From: Atopostipes sp963558565
GTDB lineage: Bacteria; Bacillota; Bacilli; Lactobacillales; Carnobacteriaceae_A
Length of the DNA stretch: 64,000 bases
Direction: 5' to 3'
Assembly (NCBI GenBank): GCA_963558565.1
Contig: CAUWGX010000003.1
Location: 1-64,000 of the forward strand
Under the pieces are notes generated by a model, which worked only from the letters and a program-made list of their open reading frames with translations, was not told where the DNA came from and did not search any database. This document shows, piece after piece, positions 1 to 7,888 of this stretch (position 1 is the stretch's first letter; each line of letters begins with the position of its first letter). A program made the translations under genes and the position numbers.

Positions 1-56
1 TCGATACTTAATGTTCGAATGGAATTTACTGCTAATTGATCAATATTGTCAAACAT
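1..56 (-). CDS. tkt: Transketolase, N-terminal fragment (runs off the window)
   Basis: Only the first 18 codons lie in the window. The reading MFDNIDQLAVNSIRTLSI matches the conserved N-terminus of bacterial transketolase, the thiamine-diphosphate enzyme that moves two-carbon ketol units in the non-oxidative pentose phosphate pathway. The ATG at 56 is preceded by an AAAGGA ribosome site at good spacing; an in-frame ATG at 80 lacks one. The gene lies 30 bp after a DUF896 gene, in the order lexA / DUF896 / tkt known from Bacillus. The identification rests on a short peptide plus synteny. Confidence 0.8.
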   Translation of the reverse strand, partial: MFDNIDQLAVNSIRTLSI

Positions 57-86
57 TCTTTCAATCCTTTCATTTTTCATATTATT

Positions 87-329
87 TTATTCTTTTTCTT
101 TATTTTCTTTTTCCTTTTTTAACTTTTTAAGCTTATCTGGTGTGACATCATGACCTTCTTCGTCCACCACTTTGATGGACGAGAGTTCATTTTCCATTTG
201 CTGCCGGAATAATTTTAAATATTCTGATCGTAATTCTTTTTGTTCAGATTTTTCTTCTTCTGTTAAGCCTTCATCCTTGCTCTTTTTAGCAAGTTCATTA
301 ATTCTATCTAATAAATGATCTGGTAGCAT
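87..329 (-). CDS. DUF896 family protein (YnzC-like)
   Basis: This small, highly charged protein of 80 residues matches the DUF896/YnzC family: an N-terminal helical hairpin (LLDRINELAKKSK, then EEEKSEQKELRSEYL) followed by a region containing IKVVDEEGHDVTPDKLKKLK. The family is widespread in Firmicutes; its biochemical role is not established. In B. subtilis ynzC lies beside the SOS locus lexA-yneA. Here it is divergent from lexA and followed by transketolase, but I see no LexA operator on its own side. An AAGGAG ribosome site precedes the ATG. The lysine- and glutamate-rich tail of about 15 residues is low complexity. Confidence 0.85.
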   Translation of the reverse strand: MLPDHLLDRINELAKKSKDEGLTEEEKSEQKELRSEYLKLFRQQMENELSSIKVVDEEGHDVTPDKLKKLKKEKENKEKE

Positions 330-425
330 ATGTTCAGCTCCTTATAATTTCTTCACAACACTAATACTACCAAAACATTCTTCAAATAACTAGTTACAAC
401 TTCAAATATGTAATTTTTATTTCAT

Positions 426-439
426 GACCTTCGAAGGTC
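426..439. repeat. Perfect 14-bp palindrome between DUF896 and lexA
   Basis: GACCTTCGAAGGTC is a perfect palindrome in the divergent intergenic region, 21 bp before the LexA operator. No gene ends here, so a terminator is unlikely; an operator is possible. No regulator can be named from the sequence. Confidence 0.4.
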
Positions 440-460
440 TTTATTTTTCACCTCATTTCA

Positions 461-474
461 CGAACAGACGTTTG
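461..474. promoter_or_regulatory. LexA operator (SOS box) of lexA
   Basis: CGAACAGACGTTTG matches the Gram-positive SOS box CGAACNNNNGTTCG with one mismatch. It overlaps the -35 hexamer of the lexA promoter, as expected for autorepression. It is the only convincing SOS box I found in the window. Confidence 0.85.
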
Positions 475-500
475 ATTTAAGGCTAAGGCTATGATACAAT
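472..500 (+). promoter_or_regulatory. lexA promoter
   Basis: TTGATT (472-477), a 17-bp spacer and TACAAT (495-500), preceded by an extended -10 TG. The LexA operator overlaps the -35 element. Confidence 0.75.
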
Positions 501-549
501 CATTTTAACAAATTAAACTTAAAAATAAACGAAATAAAGAGGTGTTATT

Positions 550-1185
550 ATGGCAAAAAGAGGCCGTAAGGGAGAAAAACAACATGAGATTTTAGAGTTC
601 ATCCATGAGGAAGTATCCGGACGCGGATATCCACCTACTGTCCGAGAAATTTGTGATGCAACAGGCTTAGCATCTACTTCAACTGTTCATGGGCATTTAG
701 CAAGACTTGAAAAACATGGTTATATTGTTCGTGACCCCGCTAAACCCCGTGCGATTGAAGTCACAAATAACGGGCTAGATAAATTAGGGATCACTCAAAA
801 CTCTGGACAAATCCCTTTACTAGGTGTTGTAACGGCAGGTGCTCCTATATTGGCTGTTGAAGAAGCCACGGATTTCTTCCCTGCTCCTGAACATTTAAAT
901 TACGAGAGCAATGATTTATTTATGCTAACGATTCGTGGAGATAGTATGATTAATGCGGGGATCTTAGATGGCGATTTGGTCATTGTAAAAAGACAAGAAA
1001 CAGCGGATAATGGCGATATTGTGATTGCCATGACGGAAGAAGACGAAGCAACTTGTAAAAGATTTTATAAAGAACAAAATTATATTCGTTTAGAGCCTGA
1101 AAATGATGATCTGGATCCGATTATTTTGCCGAATGCCTTTATATTAGGTAAAGTCGTCTCTTTATATCGTACACATGTTTATTAA
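550..1185 (+). CDS. lexA: SOS repressor LexA
   Basis: LexA represses DNA-repair genes and inactivates itself when RecA filaments form on damaged DNA. The 211-residue protein has an N-terminal winged helix-turn-helix (residues about 1-70, with the typical GYPPTVREI segment), a linker, and a C-terminal S24 peptidase fold. The self-cleavage site is Ala96-Gly97 in VVTAGAP. The catalytic dyad is Ser132 (RGDSM) and Lys170 (TCKRF), 38 residues apart as in B. subtilis LexA. The start follows GAGGTG. It is transcribed alone, opposite to its neighbours, from a promoter covered by its own operator, and ends in a strong bidirectional terminator shared with apt. Confidence 0.97.
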   Translation: MAKRGRKGEKQHEILEFIHEEVSGRGYPPTVREICDATGLASTSTVHGHLARLEKHGYIVRDPAKPRAIEVTNNGLDKLGITQNSGQIPLLGVVTAGAPILAVEEATDFFPAPEHLNYESNDLFMLTIRGDSMINAGILDGDLVIVKRQETADNGDIVIAMTEEDEATCKRFYKEQNYIRLEPENDDLDPIILPNAFILGKVVSLYRTHVY

Positions 1186-1195
1186 TTTTATGTAT

Positions 1196-1247
1196 TAAAA
1201 AATCCCTTAAGCAAGCGATAATTTTATCGTTGTTTAAGGGATTTTTC
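1196..1247. terminator. Bidirectional terminator, lexA / apt
   Basis: AATCCCTTAA at about 1201 pairs with TTAAGGGATT near 1235, with an inner GCGATAA/TTATCGT helix, and T runs on both strands. It separates the convergent lexA and apt genes. Confidence 0.85.
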
Positions 1248-1248
1248 T

Positions 1249-1761
1249 TTAGTATTTTAATAAGGTGAAAATATCATAACCTTCGATTTTGTCGCGGCCT
1301 CTCAAGTCTTCTAATTCCACTAAAAAGGCAGTCCCTACAACAATTCCTCCCAGTTCTTCGATGAGTTCAATCGTTGCAGCCAAAGTGCCTCCTGTAGCAA
1401 GTAAATCATCTACAACAAGTACCCGCTGTCCCGGTCTAATCGCATCTTTATGAATTTGAAGTGTATCTTTGCCGTACTCTAAGCCGTAATTTACTTCAAC
1501 AACTTCACGCGGTAATTTTCCTTTTTTACGAGCAGGAGCAAAGCCTACGCCCATTGCGTAAGCGACGGGACAACCTACAATAAAGCCACGTGCTTCTGGC
1601 CCAACAATCATTTCTACATCTTTATCTTTTGCGTAGTTCACAATTTGTTGAGTCGCGTAATGGTAAGCTTCTCCATCCGCCATCAAAGGTGAAATATCTC
1701 TAAAGACGACACCTTCTTCTGGATAATTGGGTACTGAAGCAATATATTTACTTAAATCCAT
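1249..1761 (-). CDS. apt: Adenine phosphoribosyltransferase
   Basis: Apt salvages adenine by joining it to PRPP to form AMP in the cytosol. The protein is 170 residues, the usual length. The PRPP-binding loop VLVVDDLLATGGT lies at residues 114-126 and the family signature GPEARGF at 54-60. The start ATG has an AAGGAG ribosome site. It follows recJ by 27 bp on the same strand, the apt-recJ pairing found in many Firmicutes, and ends at the terminator shared with lexA. Confidence 0.97.
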   Translation of the reverse strand: MDLSKYIASVPNYPEEGVVFRDISPLMADGEAYHYATQQIVNYAKDKDVEMIVGPEARGFIVGCPVAYAMGVGFAPARKKGKLPREVVEVNYGLEYGKDTLQIHKDAIRPGQRVLVVDDLLATGGTLAATIELIEELGGIVVGTAFLVELEDLRGRDKIEGYDIFTLLKY

Positions 1762-1788
1762 GTTACTTCTCCTTTTATAATAAAACCT

Positions 1789-4098
1789 CTAACTATTCTC
1801 TCTAGTCATCGCAATGACTTCTTTAAATGAACTATAGATAAATAGCTTTTCGGCTTTCATTTGTTTTAGTGCTTTTTGATAAGCTTTGGTCTTTTGAATA
1901 TCTTTTGTTTCTGGATGTTCAACAATATTTAACACTCCGCTATTTATTATAACAAATTTTGCCTCTAAAAACACTTGAACGATTAAGAAAATTTTATTTA
2001 TGTCCATGTTTAGCTGTTTACCTAAAAGATGTCCTTTATTTTTCAAATCGATATTTTTATGCGTCGCAAAATATTGGTAAGCTTTTGCGAAGTCGGCACG
2101 ATTTGGTAAGCCACTTAAAAACAAGTGATTTTTCTTATAAAAATAACAGCGAATGGGTAAATGGTCATTTGCAGTAATCGTTGCTATAAACTGTTCCATT
2201 GAATCGGGACAATCGACTAAGACCACGGGTTGTGTAGCTTCAAATTCTTTCGCAGCTTCTATCGTCGGTAATAAGTGAGCAGTCGCTGTGTCTGGAATAT
2301 GCTTGAGCGCTGCTTGATAAGTCGCTTCTTGATAAAAGACATAATCGATATGTTCATGGGCTAAATTTTCCGGTTTGATATTATTTAAGCGATTATCAAT
2401 CAAAATCGGTCCCGGGATATCAATATCTAACATTTGCATTTGGGGCTTCGAAAAACCGTTCCATACATTATTTTCTAAGTAACCCGCTACCGCTACTTCT
2501 TGATCTTCAAAAAGCAAGTCATAAACATAACCTTTTTGAAAAGAAATAATATCCAAAGTATCTTCTTCTTGGCCAACTAATAATTTTAAATGGTTCCCAT
2601 CGGCTCCGACCTTACGTTTTTGACGAATGGTCACTGGTTCACTCACAACAATCGGCTTTTCATTTTCAGTACCAAAAGGCCGTAATTGTTCGATTTCCTG
2701 AATGGAATCTGTGGATATTTCAGAAAGTGCTGCATAGGCGTCTACTTGTTTAATCGGTTCAAAAGTTTCTAAGCTTTTTGCGTAAGCAGAAAGTTCATTT
2801 TGGATTTCTTTTAATTGTTCAACTTCAGCACTCATCCCCGCCGCCATATAATGTCCGCCAAATTGGGTAAATAAATGCTCCTTTTCTAACAGAGCTTCAT
2901 AAAGATTAAAGCCATCTATACTCCGAGCAGAACCCTTCGCGATTCCCGCTTCTTGGTCAATTGTAAAGAGTAAGGTGGGTTTATTGGTAGCTTCAACAAC
3001 ACGGCTAGCTACAATCCCTAAAACCCCTTGGTGCCACTTCTCATCCGCTAATACAAGAACTTCAGACTGGGTGCTCGCTTGGGCTAATTGCTCTTTGACT
3101 TCCTCTGTCATTGTCTGAACAATCGCTTTTCTTTCCTCATTTTTTTCATTGACATATTCCGCTAGCGTGCGCGCTCTTTCAAGATCATGCGTCCACAGCA
3201 GCTCAACACAGGGACTAGCTTCCCCTAATCTCCCTACAGCATTTAAACGGGGCGCAATTTGAAAGCCGATTGTTTCTTCAGTCACTTCATTCGGATTTTT
3301 ATCAATAATATTTAATAATTGCAATAAACCGATTCTTTGTGTTTGTTCAATCATTTTTAATCCAAAAGAAACGATGGCACGATTTTCATCGGTTAAAGCA
3401 ACTAAATCAGCTACTGTTCCGATCGCGGCCAGATCTAAGGTTTCTACTGGAATTTCTCCAAGTAGAGCGGTTGCGACTTTAAAAGCGACCCCTACACCTG
3501 CTAATTCGGTAAAGGGGTACTCCCCTTCAGGATGTTTAGGGTGAACAATCGCATAAGCAGCCGGTAGTTTTTCTGGAAGCTCATGATGATCAGTGACGAT
3601 CACATCGACATTTTGACCTTGCGCAAATTCGATCGCTTCATGACCTGCTACGCCGTTATCTACCGTAATAATTAATGTCGTTCCTTCTGCTATAATTTTT
3701 TCAAAGGCTTCCGTATTGGGACCATACCCTTCAACAAATCGACTCGGTAAATAATAATCCACCCTTGCTCCTAGTGATTCTAATGTTTCTGTTAACAATG
3801 CCGTACTAGTCATTCCATCCGCATCATAGTCCCCATAGACGGTAATTCTTTCGTTATTTTCTAGCGCTTCTGTTATCCGTGTAATGGTTTTTTCCATATC
3901 ATACATTAAAAACGGATCATGAAACCAAGTTTCATCCACATGAATAAAGTTTTTAATTTCCTCTGCTGTCGTTAACCCTCTTTGAAAACAAATTTCCACA
4001 AACAGCTTAGAAACTTCTAACTCTTCTGCGATTTGATCCACGTTTGCCTCTTGAGTTGATACTTTTTGTTCCCATTTTTGTTTTGAAGACGTAACCAA
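1789..4098 (-). CDS. recJ: Single-stranded-DNA 5'-3' exonuclease RecJ
   Basis: RecJ degrades single-stranded DNA from the 5' end in recombination and mismatch repair. The 769-residue protein is a DHH phosphoesterase: DYDADG at 90-95 and VDNG at 146-149 bind the metals, and DHH is at 170-172. The DHHA1 half carries the GGHYMAAG motif near residue 420. The last 300 residues hold an OB-fold part and the C-terminal domain typical of Bacilli RecJ. The start is a TTG preceded by GAGGTG. A terminator-like hairpin lies only 35 bp upstream, so it may depend on read-through from the lapA operon or on a very short leader. Confidence 0.95.
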   Translation of the reverse strand: MVTSSKQKWEQKVSTQEANVDQIAEELEVSKLFVEICFQRGLTTAEEIKNFIHVDETWFHDPFLMYDMEKTITRITEALENNERITVYGDYDADGMTSTALLTETLESLGARVDYYLPSRFVEGYGPNTEAFEKIIAEGTTLIITVDNGVAGHEAIEFAQGQNVDVIVTDHHELPEKLPAAYAIVHPKHPEGEYPFTELAGVGVAFKVATALLGEIPVETLDLAAIGTVADLVALTDENRAIVSFGLKMIEQTQRIGLLQLLNIIDKNPNEVTEETIGFQIAPRLNAVGRLGEASPCVELLWTHDLERARTLAEYVNEKNEERKAIVQTMTEEVKEQLAQASTQSEVLVLADEKWHQGVLGIVASRVVEATNKPTLLFTIDQEAGIAKGSARSIDGFNLYEALLEKEHLFTQFGGHYMAAGMSAEVEQLKEIQNELSAYAKSLETFEPIKQVDAYAALSEISTDSIQEIEQLRPFGTENEKPIVVSEPVTIRQKRKVGADGNHLKLLVGQEEDTLDIISFQKGYVYDLLFEDQEVAVAGYLENNVWNGFSKPQMQMLDIDIPGPILIDNRLNNIKPENLAHEHIDYVFYQEATYQAALKHIPDTATAHLLPTIEAAKEFEATQPVVLVDCPDSMEQFIATITANDHLPIRCYFYKKNHLFLSGLPNRADFAKAYQYFATHKNIDLKNKGHLLGKQLNMDINKIFLIVQVFLEAKFVIINSGVLNIVEHPETKDIQKTKAYQKALKQMKAEKLFIYSSFKEVIAMTRENS

Positions 4099-4133
4099 TC
4101 TATCACCTCTATTTTTAGTAGCCTTTCATTAAA

Positions 4134-4163
4134 AAAGATGGAAAGCTTTAGCTTCCATCTTTC
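4134..4163 (-). terminator. Terminator after the lapA-like gene
   Basis: On the minus strand GATGGAAGC, loop AAAG, then GCTTTCCATC with one bulged base, followed by TTTTTT. It closes the obgE-rnz-SDR-lapA run just before recJ. Confidence 0.7.
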
Positions 4164-4184
4164 AGTCGTTATCGTCTTAATCGT

Positions 4185-4601
4185 TTAAATATCTAATGAA
4201 TCATGGTTTTTTACTTGTTGACTCGTTTGCATATTTTGAATGCGACGTTCTAATTCACGAATCTTACTCTTTCTTTCATCGATTTCATTTTTTAAAGCTT
4301 GTGTTTCTGTTTGATGTTGTTGATTGATTGTCTCTTTTTCCTGAGCTGCCTCTTGTTCGAAATGATCGATTTGTTTTTGTAGTTTCTTTTGTTTATTTCT
4401 TTCACTAAAAACAATTGAGGTCGACCAAATCACAGCGATTAATACCCCAATGAGTAAGGTCCCAATAATTACAATCACTAGAGGGATCGCAACGGTTGTA
4501 AATCCAAAATTAATATTGACTGGATCCACATTTAAAACAGCAAAAATAACAACCAATAAGACTAAAGCAATTAATAATACGGTATTCCATTGTTTTTTCA
4601 T
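4185..4601 (-). CDS. LapA-domain inner-membrane protein (DUF1049)
   Basis: The protein of 138 residues has two N-terminal membrane helices (about 7-25 and 38-62) separated by the short segment NVDPVNINFGF, which is the pattern of the LapA/DUF1049 family. The rest (about 70-130) is a charged coiled coil rich in Lys, Glu and Gln. In Gram-negatives LapA tunes lipopolysaccharide synthesis; the role in lipopolysaccharide-free Firmicutes is unknown. It follows the SDR gene by 26 bp and ends in a terminator. An AAAGGA site precedes the ATG. Confidence 0.75.
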   Translation of the reverse strand: MKKQWNTVLLIALVLLVVIFAVLNVDPVNINFGFTTVAIPLVIVIIGTLLIGVLIAVIWSTSIVFSERNKQKKLQKQIDHFEQEAAQEKETINQQHQTETQALKNEIDERKSKIRELERRIQNMQTSQQVKNHDSLDI

Positions 4602-4627
4602 TATTCAACATCCTTTCAACACATCTT

Positions 4628-5419
4628 TTAATTTTTAAAGTACTGAGTCAATAAGTAATCTCCAATAGCTGGTAAGAAATCATAGACTTTAGCCCCCATC
4701 GCCAGGACTAAAGGTCGATTAACTTCTCTTTTTTTCGTGCCTATTGCATTTGTAATAATCTCTCCTGCAGCTGGAGCTGTTAAAGTAAAAGGATTCTTTT
4801 CAGCGCTTTCTCGACGACTACTTTCAATTCGGTCAAAAAACGGAGTGTTTACTGGCCCAAAGTTTACCGTTGTGACTTGAATGTTGAAAGGTTTTAACTC
4901 AAGACGCAATGCGTTACTAAAACTAATCACAGCACCTTTGGTTGCGCCATAAGCGGTGTAATTAGGCGTCGATACTTTACCTGCCAAAGAAGCAACATTG
5001 ATAATTTGTCCTGCTGGCTGTTCTAGCATTAAAAGAGCCATTTGCTGAGTCAAATACATTAGCCCAATGACATTTACAGCAAATAATTCTTGAACGATTT
5101 GAAAATCTAACTCCATAAAAGGCTGACTATGACCAAAACCAGCATTATTCACTAAAACATCAATCGGTCGCTTACGCTCTTTTAAAAAGGTTAAAAGAGC
5201 ATCAATACTGTCCGGGTCCGCTATATTAACAGACCAAGTCAGGACGTCGCCGGCCCCTAAATTTTCACACACCGTTTTTACCTCTTCTAGCTTCTCCTGA
5301 CGACGAGCACAAAGGATTAAATTAGCCCCTTTTTTGGCGGTTTGATAAGCCGTTTGTTCGCCGATGCCAGAAGAAGCCCCCGTGATAAGGACTGTTTTAT
5401 TTTTTAGCGATCCACTCAT
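4628..5419 (-). CDS. Short-chain dehydrogenase/reductase (YqjQ-like)
   Basis: A classical SDR of 263 residues. The Rossmann motif TGASSGIG is at 13-20, NNAG at 91-94, and the active-site Ser144, Tyr157 and Lys161 (YGATK) are all present, so it should be an active NAD(P)H-dependent oxidoreductase. The substrate cannot be read from sequence. Its ATG overlaps the rnz stop by 4 bp (ATGA), so the two are translationally coupled; B. subtilis has the same rnz-yqjQ pairing. The C-terminal tail is slightly hydrophobic and may touch the membrane. Confidence 0.88.
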   Translation of the reverse strand: MSGSLKNKTVLITGASSGIGEQTAYQTAKKGANLILCARRQEKLEEVKTVCENLGAGDVLTWSVNIADPDSIDALLTFLKERKRPIDVLVNNAGFGHSQPFMELDFQIVQELFAVNVIGLMYLTQQMALLMLEQPAGQIINVASLAGKVSTPNYTAYGATKGAVISFSNALRLELKPFNIQVTTVNFGPVNTPFFDRIESSRRESAEKNPFTLTAPAAGEIITNAIGTKKREVNRPLVLAMGAKVYDFLPAIGDYLLTQYFKN

Positions 5420-6360
5420 TTTTCATCTTCCTCTTTGGGAATCGGAATCGAAACTTCTTGTAAATCTTTCATCACATAAGTGTTTGGAAAAAATTTACGG
5501 GCTTCTTTTTCCAATTCTTTTAAATCTTTGTATAAATAGCGTGAACTAAAATGCGTTAATAATAATTTTTTAGCATCCGCTTCTTTTGCGATTTGAGCAG
5601 CTTGCGTTGTGGTTGAATGATTATACTGTTTCGCTAAGTCTGCTTCTTCATGACCAAATGTTCCTTCATGAACTAAAACATCCGTATTTTTTGCAAGTTT
5701 TACGCTATTCGGATGTTTTTTCGTATCGCCTAAAATCGTTACTATACGACCTCTTTGTTTGGGCCCTACGAAATCATGGCCATCTAGTACACGGCCGTCT
5801 TCTAACTCAACAGTTTCTTTGTTTTTCAAACGTCCATAAATAGGACCACTGGGTACATTTAATTCTTTTAGTCGCTCAGCATTCAATGTCCCTTCATGAT
5901 CGGCTTCAACAATTCGAAAACCATAAGAAGGTAAGCCGTGCTGCAATTTATTCACTGTTACTTTAAATTGTTTATCTTCAAAGATGACTCCCGGCTCTTT
6001 AAATTCTACAAATTTAATTGGATAATTCAGATGCGTCTCTGAATATTTCAAACTTGTTTGTACATAGCCTTTTATTCCTTTAGGACCATAAACAGTGACC
6101 GGCGTTTCTCCCCCTTGGAAGCCTCGACTGCTTAGCAAGCCTGGAAGACCATAAATATGATCTCCATGCATATGCGTAATAAATATTTTATCAATCTTTC
6201 GTGGCTTCAACGTTGTCCGTAGTATTTGATGTTGGGTACCTTCTCCACAATCAAATAACCAGACACTATTTCTTTCATCTAACAACTTTAAAGCGGTACT
6301 TGCTACATTTCTTTGTTTGGAAGGCACCCCGGATCCCGTTCCTAAAAAAAGCAATTCCAT
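5416..6360 (-). CDS. rnz: Ribonuclease Z
   Basis: RNase Z removes the 3' trailer of tRNA precursors. The gene matters here because the one tRNA in the window does not encode its CCA end and so needs this kind of processing. The 314-residue protein is a metallo-beta-lactamase fold enzyme: the zinc motif HMHGDH is at 63-68, with further metal histidines in LVHEGTF and LLTHFSSRY. Length fits the short bacterial form. It follows obgE by 31 bp and overlaps the SDR gene downstream by 4 bp. Confidence 0.96.
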   Translation of the reverse strand: MELLFLGTGSGVPSKQRNVASTALKLLDERNSVWLFDCGEGTQHQILRTTLKPRKIDKIFITHMHGDHIYGLPGLLSSRGFQGGETPVTVYGPKGIKGYVQTSLKYSETHLNYPIKFVEFKEPGVIFEDKQFKVTVNKLQHGLPSYGFRIVEADHEGTLNAERLKELNVPSGPIYGRLKNKETVELEDGRVLDGHDFVGPKQRGRIVTILGDTKKHPNSVKLAKNTDVLVHEGTFGHEEADLAKQYNHSTTTQAAQIAKEADAKKLLLTHFSSRYLYKDLKELEKEARKFFPNTYVMKDLQEVSIPIPKEEDEK

Positions 6361-6391
6361 TCTATTTAACCTCTATCTAATCTCTACAGTT

Positions 6392-7681
6392 TTATTCTAC
6401 AAATTCAAAGACGAAGTCCAAGATAGCTACTAAATCGCCATCTTTTGCTCCTCGTTCACGTAGTGCATCATCGACGCCCATTGCGCGTAATTGTCTAGAA
6501 AAACGCATGATGGCTTCTTGTTGATCCAAGTTCGTCATCTTGAAAACTCGTTCGATTTCTTCACCGGATAAAACCCAAACGCCATCAGGATCACGCGTCA
6601 ACACAAATGGTGGTTCTTCCTCTTCAAGCGTGTAAGTGACGTGTGTGTCAACTTCCGTTGGTTCTTCTTCAATTTCTTCATAGTCTTCAAGCAATTCAAC
6701 GGCGCGATAAAGAACAGCCTTTAGACCTTCTCTTTGAAGAGCGGATATTTCATATAATTCATAATCCGTATTTAATTCAGCCATCTTTTCTTTAAAAGCT
6801 TCTAAATGAGCGGCTGAATCTGGCATATCCATTTTATTCGCAATAATCAATTGCGGTTTCTTTAATAATTTCGGATCGTGATCTTCCAGTTCTTCTTGAA
6901 TCGTTTGATAGTCTTCAAAAGGATCTCTACCTTCTAGACCACTCATATCTAAAATATGCAGCAACACTTTTGTTCGTTCAATATGTCTTAAGAATTGTAA
7001 ACCTAAGCCTACACCTTCAGCAGCTCCTTCAATAATGCCGGGCATATCACCGATGACAAAGCTGCGGCCATCCTCTAAAGCAACGACCCCAATATTTGGC
7101 GTTAAAGTTGTAAAAGGATAGGCGGCGATTTTAGGTTTAGCCGCTGTGACTGCTGATAGAAAAGTAGATTTCCCCGCCGAAGGAAAACCGACGAGTCCTA
7201 CATCCGCTAATAATTTTAATTCTAAAACTAAATTAAAATCATCCCCTGGCTCCCCATTTTCAGAAATATTTGGTGCCGGATTACGCGCTGAAGCAAAACG
7301 AGAGTTCCCTCGTCCGCCACGTCCTCCATGAGCAACCACTATTTTTTGACCATCTTCTGTGAGGTCAGCGATCACTTGATCGGTATCCTCGTTTTTAATG
7401 ACGGTTCCAGGGGGTACAGGGACGACTAAATCTTCAGCAGCTCGTCCATGTTTTCCTTTAGACATGCCATTTTCACCTTTTTCTGCTTTAAAATGGCGGT
7501 TATAACGAAAATCCATCAACGTATGTAAGCCTTCATCTACTTGAAAGACCACGTCGCCACCTTTTCCTCCGTCACCGCCAGCTGGTCCTCCATCTGGCAC
7601 ATATTTTTCACGACGAAAGGCAACAATACCGTCACCTCCATCGCCTGCTTTTATATATATATTGGCTTGATCAATAAACAT
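6392..7681 (-). CDS. obgE: Ribosome-associated GTPase Obg
   Basis: Obg is an essential GTPase that assists maturation of the 50S subunit and links it to stress signalling. The 429-residue protein has the glycine-rich Obg fold (1-160), a G domain with GFPSAGKST as P-loop and NKMD for guanine recognition, and the C-terminal OCT domain typical of Firmicutes. I place the start at the ATG at 7681, because AAAGGAGG lies 7 bp before it; an in-frame ATG 18 bp upstream sits on that ribosome site. In many Firmicutes obgE follows rplU-rpmA; here it has its own leader. Confidence 0.97.
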   Translation of the reverse strand: MFIDQANIYIKAGDGGDGIVAFRREKYVPDGGPAGGDGGKGGDVVFQVDEGLHTLMDFRYNRHFKAEKGENGMSKGKHGRAAEDLVVPVPPGTVIKNEDTDQVIADLTEDGQKIVVAHGGRGGRGNSRFASARNPAPNISENGEPGDDFNLVLELKLLADVGLVGFPSAGKSTFLSAVTAAKPKIAAYPFTTLTPNIGVVALEDGRSFVIGDMPGIIEGAAEGVGLGLQFLRHIERTKVLLHILDMSGLEGRDPFEDYQTIQEELEDHDPKLLKKPQLIIANKMDMPDSAAHLEAFKEKMAELNTDYELYEISALQREGLKAVLYRAVELLEDYEEIEEEPTEVDTHVTYTLEEEEPPFVLTRDPDGVWVLSGEEIERVFKMTNLDQQEAIMRFSRQLRAMGVDDALRERGAKDGDLVAILDFVFEFVE

Positions 7682-7717
7682 ATAATCTCCTCCTTTCAAG
7701 ACAATCTTTACATACCT

Positions 7718-7746
7718 ATATTACAGTATTTTCGCATAAAATTAAA
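7718..7746 (-). promoter_or_regulatory. Probable obgE promoter
   Basis: On the minus strand TAATAT at 7723-7718 with a weak -35 TTTAAT 17 bp upstream. The -10 is convincing, the -35 poor. Confidence 0.4.
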
Positions 7747-7847
7747 CATAAAATCATTAGAAAGAATCAGATTCACCATTTGCGCTCTTTTAAAATTGAT
7801 CAAGCGCATTTAAAATCGCATCCATCTTCCCCTTAAAATATAAAAAA

Positions 7848-7887
7848 CTCAAAGAAGTTCTCTTATCAGAACTCCGTTTGAGTTTAC
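7848..7887 (-). terminator. Terminator after the HemA-like gene
   Basis: On the minus strand AAACTCAAA and AGTTCT pair with AGAACT and TTTGAGTTT across a short internal mismatch, ending in TTTTTTAT. It separates the engB operon from obgE. Confidence 0.8.
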
Positions 7888-7888
7888 A

